Below are positions 53,147-62,366 of a stretch of DNA of 64,000 nucleotides, piece by piece (the first letter of the stretch is position 1; the number at the start of each line of letters is the position of its first letter). The stretch lies in NCBI GenBank assembly GCA_964593065.1, contig CAZQGO010000004.1, forward strand, positions 62,001 to 126,000, given 5' to 3'. Below the pieces are notes generated by a model. It was given only the letters and a program-made list of their open reading frames with translations, searched no databases and was not told the origin of the DNA. The position numbers and the translations under genes were made by a program. The stretch is from CAZQGO01 sp964593065 (lineage in GTDB: Bacteria > Oederibacteriota > JAAXVQ01).

Positions 53147-56100
53147 TTAGGCAACCTCCTTGGTGGCGCCGGACACGCCGGATTTTATCCGCGCGGACAA
53201 ATTTTCGAAAACCAGATAAATCGCCGGAATGACCACGATGGTTAAAAAGGTCGAAGACGTCAAACCGCCGATGACCGTGACCGCCAGGGGCGCCATCAAC
53301 TCGGAACCTTCGCCCAGGGACAGGGCCAAAGGCACGAGGGCGATGACGGTGGAAATGGCCGTCATGAGGATGGGACGCAGCCGCGTCCGGCTTGCTTGGA
53401 TCACGGCATCCTCGGCGTCGGCACCTCGTTCCCGCAGGAGGTTGGTGTAGTCGATCAGGATGATGCCGTTGGACACCACGATCCCGATCAACATGATCAC
53501 GCCGATCAGGACCACGATGGAGATGGGGGTCTGGGTCAGGAACAGGATCAGCATGACGCCGATCAAGGACAAGGGCACCGTGAACATGATAATGAAGGGC
53601 TGCAGCAGCGATTCGAACTGGGAGGCCATGATCATATACACCAGCAGAATGGCCAGGGAAAAGGCAAAGGCCAGGCTCTGGAAGGATTCCTGCATCTGCT
53701 GGCTTTCGCCGCCCAGTTCCACGGAATAGCCTTCCGGCATGCGGTAGGCCTTGAGTTTTTTCTGGACCTCGGTGATGATTTCATTCAGGCCGCGCTTGTA
53801 AATGTTGGCCGTGACCAGGATGATGCGCTGGCGGTCCCGGCGCATGATCTCCGAGGGCCCCAGTCCCACGCCGACGTAGGCGACCTCGTTGAGGGAGACC
53901 TCGAGGTCCAAGGGGGAGTGGATCAGAAGCTGGCGCAGGTCGGTGATGGTTTCGCGATCCTGTTCGCGCAGGCGGACGCGGATGTCCACCTCGTCCTGGC
54001 CCGGCTCCTTGAATTTCGTCTCCGCCGCCCCCTTGATGGCGATCTTGGCCGTGCGGGAAATGTCATCCACCGAAAGGTTGTACAGGGCGGCCTTGTCCCG
54101 CTGAATATAGACCTTGGTTTCGGGGGCCTCCTCCACCAAGCTGTTTTTCACCCCGAAGATCCCGGGAATCTCGGACAGCATGTCCTCCACGTCCCGCATG
54201 AGCTTTTTCATGAGGTTTAAATCCTTGCCCTTGATTTCCAGCACTACCGGCGCACCGCCGCCGAAAGCCGAAACCTGGAGGGCGCTGTCCTGCACGAGGT
54301 AATCGAAACGGGCCGGGCCCGTGTCCAATTGCTGGACCCGGCTGCGGACCTCCTGCACGACCTCGCTCGTGCTGCGCTTGCGCTTCTTCTTGAGGTTCAC
54401 CATGATATTGGCCTGATGGGGCCCCAGGGATTCCGCGGCCTGCCCCATTTCCTCGTCCTTGGAGGAGCCGATGTTGACGGTGACGTCGAAGACTTCGGGG
54501 GTGGTCAGCAGAATATGTTCCACCTGTCGGCAAACCTGATCCGTGATTTTCAGCAGGGCGCCCGTCGGCAGGCTCACCTTGATCACGAACTGGCTCTGGT
54601 CCACCTTGGGCATGAATTCCTTCTTCAGCGGAATGGCCAGCAGGAGAGTCAGGACCAGCAGCAGCAACACCAGCAGGAGGTTTCTTTGCCGGTGCTGGAG
54701 AAAACCCACCAGCAGGCGGGCGAAAAAAGTTTCCACGGCGTGCAGCACGGGTTCCAGGCGGGCCAGGCTTTTCATTTCTTGCATCTGATTGTCCCCGCCC
54801 TGGGACACCAGCATGGGGATCAGCAGCATGGCGCCGCCGATGGAGGCCAGCAGCGCAAAGGTCACGGTAAAAGCGAGCTGCGAGAAGAGTTGGCCGGCCA
54901 CGCCCTGGACGAACACCATGGGCAGGAAAACCGTCACGGTCGTAAAGGTGGAGGCCAGCACCGCGCCGAACACCTCGTTCGTTCCCACCACCGCCGCTTC
55001 CTTGGGCTTCAAGCCCAGCTGGCAATGGCGGTAAATATTCTCGATCACGACCACGGCGTCGTCCACCAAGCGTCCCACGCCCAGGGCCAGCCCGCCCAGG
55101 GACATCATGTTGAGGGATATTCCCTGGAAGTACATCAGGGAAAAGGCGAAGAGAATGGAGGTCGGAATGGACGTGATGACGATCAGGGAGCTGCGCATGT
55201 TCCGCAGGAAAAACAGGATGCTCGCAAAAGCCAGGAAACCGCCGAAAACCGCGTCGCGGACCACCCCGTTGATGGCCTGTTTCACAAAGACGGACTGGTC
55301 ATAAACCGTGATGATCTTGATATTTTGGCCCTTCGGCAGGTCCTGCTGGATTTTGGCCAGCGCCTTTTTCACGTTGCTGACCACTTCCAGGGTGTTGCTG
55401 CCGGCCTGTTTCTGTATGGTGATGGAGATGTTTTCCTTGCCGTTGTACCGGGAGATGGAGGTCCTTTCCTTGAAGGTATCCTCCACCTTGCCCACGTCGT
55501 TGAGAAAAACCACGCGGTTGTCGGTTTCACGTTTCTGTTCGTCCGCCGGTTCCGTCAGCGGGGACTTGGACAATTCCAGCGCCTGCTTCTCGTCCTCGTC
55601 GAATTCCGCGCTTTTGTCCAGGCCCACCGGGGAGGTGGAAATTTCATCCAAACGGGTGAATTCACCCATGGTGCGGATGAGGTAATCGTAGAAATGGCCG
55701 TGGATGGTCCCGGCCGGATAGTTCACATTGGCGTTTTTCAGCGCATCCACGACTTCCAGGGGCGACAAGCGGGCCGCCGCCAGGCGCCCCAGGTCCAGGG
55801 TAACCAGGATTTCCCTCTCCAGACCGCCGGCGATCTGGACTGCGGCCACGCCCTCGGCTTTCTCCAGCTGGTTCTTGATGATCTTTTTGGAAATTTCGCG
55901 GACCTCGTAGATCGGCATGTCGGCCGAGACGGAGAGCGTCAGGACGGGCAGTTCGAAGGGATTGTATTTCATCACCAGGGGATCGTCCGCGTCCCGGGGA
56001 AGCTTTTCCTTCACCAAATCGATCTTCTCCCGTACGTTCAAGGCCGCAAAATCCATGGAGGTCCCCCAGCCGAACTCAAGCATCACCATGGAGACGCCCT

Positions 56101-56359
56101 CGCGCGAGGTCGAGGAGATCCTCTGGATATTATTGACCGAACTGCAAGCCTCCTCGATCGGCTTGGTAATCAGGGTTTCGATTTCCTCCGGTGCGGCGTT
56201 TTCGTAATTGGTCACCACGGTCAACTGGGGATAGGTAATGGGGGGAAACAGCTCCCGCGGCAGGCGCATGTAGGAAATGACGCCCAGCAGGATCAGGCTG
56301 GTAAAAATCATGGCCACCGTGACGGGCCTGCGGACTGCAAATTCAGGTAAACCAGCCAA
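53147..56359 (-). CDS. RND (HAE-1/AcrB-type) pump subunit, canonical proton relay
   Basis: A 1070-residue transporter with the intact helix 4 motif LVDDAVVVIEN. The N-terminus is FAVRRPVTVAMIFTSLILLG. A ~60-residue acidic insert (ISTSPVGLDKSAEFDEDEKQ, EPADEQKRETDNR) lies in the first periplasmic loop. The start is a TTG at 56359 with GGGGGAG eight bases upstream. It is ~24 % larger than nothing unusual; length is within the RND range. It lies between the adaptor and the second pump, all co-directional. Confidence 0.94.
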   Translation of the reverse strand: MAGLPEFAVRRPVTVAMIFTSLILLGVISYMRLPRELFPPITYPQLTVVTNYENAAPEEIETLITKPIEEACSSVNNIQRISSTSREGVSMVMLEFGWGTSMDFAALNVREKIDLVKEKLPRDADDPLVMKYNPFELPVLTLSVSADMPIYEVREISKKIIKNQLEKAEGVAAVQIAGGLEREILVTLDLGRLAAARLSPLEVVDALKNANVNYPAGTIHGHFYDYLIRTMGEFTRLDEISTSPVGLDKSAEFDEDEKQALELSKSPLTEPADEQKRETDNRVVFLNDVGKVEDTFKERTSISRYNGKENISITIQKQAGSNTLEVVSNVKKALAKIQQDLPKGQNIKIITVYDQSVFVKQAINGVVRDAVFGGFLAFASILFFLRNMRSSLIVITSIPTSILFAFSLMYFQGISLNMMSLGGLALGVGRLVDDAVVVIENIYRHCQLGLKPKEAAVVGTNEVFGAVLASTFTTVTVFLPMVFVQGVAGQLFSQLAFTVTFALLASIGGAMLLIPMLVSQGGDNQMQEMKSLARLEPVLHAVETFFARLLVGFLQHRQRNLLLVLLLLVLTLLLAIPLKKEFMPKVDQSQFVIKVSLPTGALLKITDQVCRQVEHILLTTPEVFDVTVNIGSSKDEEMGQAAESLGPHQANIMVNLKKKRKRSTSEVVQEVRSRVQQLDTGPARFDYLVQDSALQVSAFGGGAPVVLEIKGKDLNLMKKLMRDVEDMLSEIPGIFGVKNSLVEEAPETKVYIQRDKAALYNLSVDDISRTAKIAIKGAAETKFKEPGQDEVDIRVRLREQDRETITDLRQLLIHSPLDLEVSLNEVAYVGVGLGPSEIMRRDRQRIILVTANIYKRGLNEIITEVQKKLKAYRMPEGYSVELGGESQQMQESFQSLAFAFSLAILLVYMIMASQFESLLQPFIIMFTVPLSLIGVMLILFLTQTPISIVVLIGVIMLIGIVVSNGIILIDYTNLLRERGADAEDAVIQASRTRLRPILMTAISTVIALVPLALSLGEGSELMAPLAVTVIGGLTSSTFLTIVVIPAIYLVFENLSARIKSGVSGATKEVA

Positions 56360-56402
56360 GTTTCTTACTCCCCCGGGTGGTGTCGGCCAGCAGGTGCCGG
56401 CG

Positions 56403-57767
56403 CTAGAAAGTGGTGCTTTGATACTCCATGATCTGCACCTTGGCGCCGTCCTTCAAATCCTCCATGCCCTCCACGCATACCAGATCGCCTTCATTCAACC
56501 CTTCGGTAATCTGGACGTTGTCGGTGGTGACATAGCCGAGCTTCACCGTTTTGAATTCCGCTTTGTTGTTCTGGTTGACCGTGAAAACGTGGTAGGCGCC
56601 CTTCACTTTTTTCAAGGCCGGGCGCGGTATGATGATGGCGTTTTTCGTCTCGAATATCTTGACCCGGGCGCGGACGAACATGCCGGGCAGCAACAGGCGG
56701 TAGGGGTTGGCGATCTGGACCTTGACGGTCAGGGTTTTGCTTTTCCCCTTGACCATGGGCGCGATGTTGGTCACCGTGCCGCCGAAATCCAGGTCCGGGT
56801 AGGCGTCGATGTTGATCTTCACGTCCTGGCCGACGACGACCTTGTTGATTTCCCGCTCCATGATGCCGACTTCCGCGAAGACGTCGTTGATATCCAGGAA
56901 GGTAGCGACCTTCATATTCGGAGTGACTGTGCTGCCGACTTCCACATCGCGGCTTCCCAGGATGCCGTCGGAGGGCGCGATGATCGCCGTTTTGGTCAGC
57001 TCGTTCTGGGCCAAGTCCAGCTTGATCTTGGCCTCCTGAAGCTTTAAGGGGATAATGGCGCCCAGATCGTACAGGGCTTGCTGGTTGTTGTAATTGACCT
57101 TCGCTTCCTCGAATTTCAGGAGTTGTTCCTGCGGATCGAGCTGCGCGATAATCTGGCCGGTGCGGATCTCATCCCCTTCGCGAAAGTTGAACGCGGAGAC
57201 GACGCCGGCCAGTTGGAAGCCGAGGTTGACCTGGGCAAAGCCCTTGATGGAACCCATGGCGAGAATGGAGTCCGAAAAATCCGTTTTGGTCACTTTCAGG
57301 ACTTTCACCTGGGTCCCGATATCCATCACTTCGATGCCGCCGCCCTCCGCGGCTTTCTTGGGTTTCCCGAAGAAAAGCTTGCTAACGCCCCAGGTCAGGA
57401 TCAGTCCCAGCAGAACGATCCCCAGCAGGGCCACCAACTTATGGTTTTTCAGCCACTCCCAGCCCGCGGCCCAGTGGCGCGGCTGCTCTTTCAGCACGCC
57501 GAGCGGTTTGCTCACGTCGATTTTCTTAAACTGCGACGCCAACCGGGAAAAACGTCCTGCCCGCTTGGGGGGGTGCGCCTCGTCCGCCGCAGGTTCGGCA
57601 GGCGGCGGCGTGGCCGGCGTTGGACGCTCCCCCATTTCCTGCTTCTTGATCTGATCGTAGGTTATGTTGTAGGAGCTAACAAGCTTGGATTCCTTGGATT
57701 CCTCTTCGGAAGGCTTCGGCGGTTCCTCGTCCTTGCCCTTCCCGGAGAGATTCTTGTTCGGACTCAT
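56403..57767 (-). CDS. HlyD/AcrA-type periplasmic adaptor with a long cytosolic N-terminus
   Basis: A 454-residue membrane-fusion protein linking RND pumps to TolC. It has a membrane span (about 111-131; HKLVALLGIVLLGLILTWGV), a lipoyl/barrel-sandwich part (GFQLAGVVSAFNFREGDEIR, TAIIAPSDGILGSRDVEVGS), a helical hairpin and a C-terminal beta barrel (VFVRARVKIF-like MFVRARVKIF). Unusual is the ~110-residue soluble N-terminus, Pro/Glu/Lys-rich, which would be cytosolic if the span is type II. It starts the adaptor-RND-RND-TolC operon. Confidence 0.93.
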   Translation of the reverse strand: MSPNKNLSGKGKDEEPPKPSEEESKESKLVSSYNITYDQIKKQEMGERPTPATPPPAEPAADEAHPPKRAGRFSRLASQFKKIDVSKPLGVLKEQPRHWAAGWEWLKNHKLVALLGIVLLGLILTWGVSKLFFGKPKKAAEGGGIEVMDIGTQVKVLKVTKTDFSDSILAMGSIKGFAQVNLGFQLAGVVSAFNFREGDEIRTGQIIAQLDPQEQLLKFEEAKVNYNNQQALYDLGAIIPLKLQEAKIKLDLAQNELTKTAIIAPSDGILGSRDVEVGSTVTPNMKVATFLDINDVFAEVGIMEREINKVVVGQDVKINIDAYPDLDFGGTVTNIAPMVKGKSKTLTVKVQIANPYRLLLPGMFVRARVKIFETKNAIIIPRPALKKVKGAYHVFTVNQNNKAEFKTVKLGYVTTDNVQITEGLNEGDLVCVEGMEDLKDGAKVQIMEYQSTTF

Positions 57768-57812
57768 AAGCTCCTCCTGCGCTTCATTGAAGTGGCGTCG
57801 GCCCGCGGTGGT

Positions 57813-59684
57813 TCAGTTTCCCGCCTGAATAATCTGCACCCGCACCCGCCGGTTCCGAGCTCGGCCTTTTTCCGTATTATTGCTGGCGGCCGGCTGGGTA
57901 TCCCCGAAACCTTTTACGGAGATCTTGCTGCCGGAAATGCTCTTGATCTGGACCAGGTAATCCTTGACGGCCTTGGCCCGCTCCCGGGACAGGGCATTCA
58001 CGTTCTTCTCGTCGGTCGAGCAATAGCCATGAACCAAAATAGTCCGCTGGGGATACTTGTCGTGGGAAAACGCGATTTGATCCAGGGCATATAAATAGCG
58101 GTCGTTCAGTTTGGCGCTGTTTTTGGCGAAATACACCGTGGTCCGGGTCACCAGCGCGGTCTGTTTCTGCCGGGCTTCCTGCTGGGCGGCGGACTCGACG
58201 TCTTCAAAAGCCTGGCTTTTTTGCGTCGCTTCTTGCTTGGCGGCCCGAATGACATCTTCCTTGGTGCGCCGTGAATAACGGGAGGTGGTCCGGGAAGTCG
58301 TGCGGACCCCCTTGGCGCGCTGGGCGATTCTGGCCGCCAGCGCCGTGGTGTCGACATGCCCCCCGGAAATGGCCGGTTTGACTTCTTCCGGCTGGGCGGC
58401 CTTGACTTGAATGTCCGCGCCCAGAGTTTTGGCTTCTTGCGCGACCGCCCTTTCCTCGGGGCGCTTCGCTTCCACCTCGGTCAAGGTTGTGGCCCGCCCC
58501 TTCTTCCTGACCACGACACGCCCCTCCATGCTCTTCTTGGTCTTCACCATTTTCTGCGCCGTGTCGCGCAAAGCTTTTTCCGAGGGACTCAGGGCGCGCT
58601 TGACCAGGCGTCTCCGCTTGACCCGCGTTTTCTCCTTCAGCTCATCGCCCCAGGAAAATTTCAGGGAAATGCGGTGCGTCATGCCCAGATCGCCGAAGGG
58701 CATGAAAACATAGTCCAACCCCAGCGAGGAATACTGGACCCCGAGGCCGAGGGAAAAGCCGGGCGCCGAGGTCGCGTCGTACCCCGTGCGGTAGCCGCCC
58801 CGCAGCGCCACATCCAAGGTGCTCTTCGGCCCGCTGCGGATGCCGGTGTGGATCCAATATTCGGCGCCCAGGTGAAACACCATCAATCCCTCCACCATCC
58901 TGTATTCCAGGTCCAGGGCGGTCGCCAGATCATCGTCCAGGAATTTATACGCCAGCCCCAGTTGTCCGATCATGGGCAGGGGATCATTCTGGTAGGAATA
59001 TTTCACCGGCGTGCCGAGGTTGCGGAAGGAGATGCCGACCACGCTGGGCACCAGACGCACGGCCCAGTTATCCTTGGCGGCCGCGCGGTACCAGCGGGTC
59101 CTGGAAAGGAGAATCTGGTCCCCGATGTCCACGCCCACGCTGAAGGTCTGGCTGTCCTCGATCGCCTCCTGGATGACCTTTAAGCCCAGCCCGATCTTGT
59201 TCTCGCGCCAGAAGAGATTTCCGGCCCAGGCGAAATTCAATGCGAGGTCGGAGGCTCCGAAGGTTCCGGAGCTGGCGGGGTCATAGTCCCCGGAGGAGGT
59301 TTCCAGGGCCTTGGGAATGTCCCCCAAGTAGAGATATCCCAGGCTGACTCCAACCGCGCCGACATAATCGTATTTATCCGCATAGGAAAGATACTCGTAG
59401 CGGATGCCCTCGAACCATTCCAGATGGGTAAAGCCGATGGTACTGCGCCGCAACTGGGTCAAGCCGGCGGGATTCCAATAGATGGCATCCACATCGTCGA
59501 CCACCCCGATGAAGGCGCCGCCCATGGCCTCCGCCCGCGAAGATGTCCCGATCTTGAGAAACGGCGCCCCCGTGGTCCCCTCTCCATCTGCCCGGGAGAC
59601 AGCGGCTTGGGACAGGATTCCGAATAGCATGACGCCTAGCACCACACCGAGTTTTCGAAAGGTCACGCCAGATTGCCTTTTCAT
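57813..59684 (-). CDS. PorV/PorQ-type barrel fused to an OmpA peptidoglycan-binding domain
   Basis: A 623-residue secreted protein. The first ~330 residues are a PorV/PorQ-family outer membrane barrel (signal peptide to ...VSRAD; then SSRAEAMGGAFIGVVDDVDAIYWNPAGL). The middle is a Lys/Arg-rich linker. The C-terminal ~115 residues are an OmpA-like domain (VYFAKNSAKLNDRYLYALDQI, NALSRERAKAVKDYL). The usual GHTD motif reads GYCS, so peptidoglycan binding may differ. PorV anchors type IX secretion cargo in Bacteroidetes; here a wall-linked version is plausible. Confidence 0.88.
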   Translation of the reverse strand: MKRQSGVTFRKLGVVLGVMLFGILSQAAVSRADGEGTTGAPFLKIGTSSRAEAMGGAFIGVVDDVDAIYWNPAGLTQLRRSTIGFTHLEWFEGIRYEYLSYADKYDYVGAVGVSLGYLYLGDIPKALETSSGDYDPASSGTFGASDLALNFAWAGNLFWRENKIGLGLKVIQEAIEDSQTFSVGVDIGDQILLSRTRWYRAAAKDNWAVRLVPSVVGISFRNLGTPVKYSYQNDPLPMIGQLGLAYKFLDDDLATALDLEYRMVEGLMVFHLGAEYWIHTGIRSGPKSTLDVALRGGYRTGYDATSAPGFSLGLGVQYSSLGLDYVFMPFGDLGMTHRISLKFSWGDELKEKTRVKRRRLVKRALSPSEKALRDTAQKMVKTKKSMEGRVVVRKKGRATTLTEVEAKRPEERAVAQEAKTLGADIQVKAAQPEEVKPAISGGHVDTTALAARIAQRAKGVRTTSRTTSRYSRRTKEDVIRAAKQEATQKSQAFEDVESAAQQEARQKQTALVTRTTVYFAKNSAKLNDRYLYALDQIAFSHDKYPQRTILVHGYCSTDEKNVNALSRERAKAVKDYLVQIKSISGSKISVKGFGDTQPAASNNTEKGRARNRRVRVQIIQAGN

Positions 59685-59711
59685 GATCGATCCCTCCTAA
59701 TGTTTCTGGGG

Positions 59712-61339
59712 CTACCGAATGATCGCGATCTTTCCCGTTCTCCTCTGGCCCAGGTCGTTGGTAATGAGGTAAACATACACGCCGGAGGCCAGCTTTTCGC
59801 CCGTGTTGTTCACGACGCCTTCCCAGCGCACGCGGTCGGAGGCATCGTTCTTTTCGTGTTCCCAAACCAGGACGCCGTCCAGGGTATAAACGCGCACACG
59901 GGCCTGGAAGGTCAGATGGATGAAATTGACCCTGCGGTAATTGGCTTTGACCTCGACATAGGGGTTGGGATAAACGATGACACCGTCCAGGTTTTCCGCC
60001 GGCTGGGCCGTGGTGGTAGGCGTGTGCGTCGGCGTGATCGTGGAAGTGGGCGTCACCGTGGGAGAATGCGTGCTGGTCGGGCTGATGGTGGATGTCGGCG
60101 TGACCGTGGAGGTCTTGGTCACGGTCGGCGTATGCGTGAACGTCGGGGTATGCGTCGGCGTCGGCGTAAACGTCGGCGTCGCCGTGAACGTGGGCGTCCA
60201 GGTCGGCGTCGCCGTGAAGGTCGGCGTCGCCGTGNNNNNNNNNNNNNNNNNNNNNNNNNNNNNNNNNNNNNNNNNNNNNNNNNNNNNNNNNNNNNNNNNN
60301 NNNNNNNNNNNNNNNNNNNNNNNNNNNNNNNNNNCGCCGTGAACGTGGGCGTCCAGGTCGGCGTCGCCGTGAAGGTCGGCGTCGCCGTGTAGGTCGGGCT
60401 CGAGGTCGGAGTCCACGTCCGGGTCGCCGTCGGGGTCCAGGTGCGGGTTACGGTCCGGGTGGGCGAATGCGTGGGCGTCCAGGTGGAGGTCGGGCTGTGC
60501 GTCCGGGTGGCCGAACGGGTGGCGGTCGGGGTCCAGGTCGGCGTCACGGTGTACGTCGGAGAGTGGGTGGGCGTCCAGGTGGAAGTGGGGCTGTGCGTCC
60601 GCGTGGCGGTGGGCGTGCCGGTCGGCGTAACGGTCGGGCTCCAGGTCGGCGTCCCGGTCGGGGTGTGGGTGGGCGTGAAGGTGAAGGTGTCTTGCGGTGT
60701 CGGCGTGGGTGTATGCGTTGGAGTATGCGTCGGGGTCCAGGTGGGCGTATGCGTATCCGTGGGTGTCGGCGTCAGCGCGTCGTCGCACACGCGGACGAAA
60801 TCCACAACCACGAACGACGCCGAGGGTGCTCCCTGCACATAAATGTCCACGCGGAAGTTGCGGCTGCCGCCTCCGCCCCAGCTTGCGGCCGTGCGGTAAT
60901 CGAAGGCAAAGGTGCCGGTGTCGGTGGTGTAGTTGTTCAGGTAATTCGGTACCGGTATCCCGACTTCGGTCACTGCGACCCGCCAAGAGGCCCCCGGCGC
61001 CCCCGGCGAGGTATAAATGACCCGCAGCTCCAGCAGCGGGTAGGTGTCGGGGTCGCAAGAGATGACCGGCGAAGCCACGTAGCCGAACGTGTCCACAGTG
61101 GTGCGGGACAGGTCGGCATAGGAGAAGGTCGATGAGAAGTTGACATAGAGGTTGCAATTCGTATCTTGGCGCTCATCGTACCAGGCGACGGGCTCGGTGC
61201 CTGCCGTGCCGGTCAGATCGTCAAACCAGATGTTCGCGGCTCCCGCGGTGCCGGCAATCATCAGCAAGGCCAGGGAGCCGAGCAGTCCCCGCAGGTGAGC
61301 TTTACGCCAGGCGGATGCCTGGCCTGATTCGGTTGCCAT
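59712..61339 (-). CDS. Secreted Thr/Pro-repeat protein with sorting-type C-terminus, interrupted by a scaffold gap
   Basis: A signal-peptide protein ([15 protein letters not shown]) with a ~165-residue beta-type N-terminal domain, a long Thr/Pro repeat stalk ([14 protein letters not shown] units), and a C-terminal FlgD-Ig/type IX sorting-like domain ([45 protein letters not shown]). A block of 100 N (60235-60334) splits it, and the frames on the two sides disagree by one. Removing the gap and one of the flanking identical 55-base copies gives one continuous frame of 490 residues. Surface adhesin or cargo role is inferred. Confidence 0.8.
60010..60775. repeat. Tandem repeat region encoding the Thr/Pro stalk
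   Basis: Imperfect repeats of 12- to 36-base units (core GTCGGCGT and CCAGGTCGGC on the plus strand) encode TPT/HTP/WTP units. This is a recombinogenic region; it also contains the assembly gap. Confidence 0.85.
60235..60334. other. Scaffold gap of exactly 100 N flanked by identical 55-base ends
   Basis: The 55 bases before the gap (60180-60234) equal the 55 bases after it (60335-60389). A gap of exactly 100 N is a placeholder of unknown size, and an exact 55-base overlap matches a common assembler k-mer length. Confidence 0.95.
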
Positions 61340-61371
61340 GGGTCACCTCGAATAGTCCTAAAATCCCCGCG

Positions 61372-62313
61372 TTATTTTTCCAGTTCATCCTTCATGGGCC
61401 CGTAGTGCGCCGTCAACATCAGGCGATGCGTGCCCCCGAGATCCGCGTACGACACAAAGGCGTAGTCCAGCTGCAGGTCCGCCCAGCGGACGCTCGCGCC
61501 CGCAGTCATGCGGTGCATGAAGTTGTCGCTTTGGAGATCGTTGCCCCCCAGTTGCTGCCGGTAGCCGATCCGCAGGCCGAAGGTCTGCAGGTACCAATAC
61601 TCCAGGCCGAGCTGCAGGTTCAATTTGTTGTCCAGAGGCTGGTTGAATTCCAGGCCGGCGTTCAAGGCGTGTTGCTGGTTGGCGCCGAATACTTCTTTGT
61701 ATCCGAACCCGGCGCGGATGTTCAGCGGCAGCGAGTCGGGGCCGATGTCCGGTCCCAGGTTTTGGATCGCCACCCCCAGCGCGATTTTACGCTCCATGAA
61801 AAAAACCAGCAGGCCCAGATCCGCCGCTTCGCCGAACAGCCGCTCGGGGCCCAGCTGGGTGTAAAGGAATTTCAGGTTCAAGCCGATGGAGAAATTGGAA
61901 ATCTGCAGACCATAACCGAGCGTGCCCGCAAAATCCTGCACCTTCAAGGAGGGTTCATCCTCAATGTTATCGATGTCCAGCATGTGGCGGTACACCACCT
62001 GCAGGCCGCCGCCGTAGGTCTCTCCCAGCAGCTGGGCCAGGGAAAAAATTTCATATTCCACGTCCCCGAACCAGAACACGTGTTCGAAGGCTCCGTGGAT
62101 GTAATCCGGGGGCAACAGGGACAGGCCGGCGGGGTTCCATTCCAGAGAATTCACGTCATCGGCCAGAGCGACGAAGGCACCGCCCATCCCGGTGGGACGG
62201 GCTCCCCAGCCGGCTTTCAGATAATTCGCCGCCGAAGTCCCCACGCCGCGCGCTTCGGACCAGCCGGCGAAAGCCACGATCAGAATGGTGGTCAAGAGGA
62301 CGAGTTTACGCAT
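61372..62313 (-). CDS. PorV/PorQ-type outer membrane barrel
   Basis: A 313-residue protein of the PorV/PorQ family. Signal peptide MRKLVLLTTILIVAFAGW, then NYLKAGWGARPTGMGGAFVALADD and SLEWNPAGL, followed by barrel strands. It lacks the OmpA domain of the related gene at 57813. ATG 62313 is preferred (AAGGAG six bases upstream); an upstream GTG-like extension adds 12 residues. Between two proteins with sorting-type C-termini, as in type IX loci. Confidence 0.87.
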   Translation of the reverse strand: MRKLVLLTTILIVAFAGWSEARGVGTSAANYLKAGWGARPTGMGGAFVALADDVNSLEWNPAGLSLLPPDYIHGAFEHVFWFGDVEYEIFSLAQLLGETYGGGLQVVYRHMLDIDNIEDEPSLKVQDFAGTLGYGLQISNFSIGLNLKFLYTQLGPERLFGEAADLGLLVFFMERKIALGVAIQNLGPDIGPDSLPLNIRAGFGYKEVFGANQQHALNAGLEFNQPLDNKLNLQLGLEYWYLQTFGLRIGYRQQLGGNDLQSDNFMHRMTAGASVRWADLQLDYAFVSYADLGGTHRLMLTAHYGPMKDELEK

Positions 62314-62366
62314 GCTGAACTCCTTTACCCCAGGATTCATACCCGCCACAGAAACCGGGCTTTCCC

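Noticed and set aside
54329..56350. Plus-strand open frame of 673 codons opposite an RND gene
   Set aside because: His/Gln-rich antisense translation with no family match; the minus-strand RND gene is certain.
60010..60775. CRISPR-like repeats
   Set aside because: Units are short, contiguous and in frame, coding for Thr/Pro repeats, with no unique spacers.
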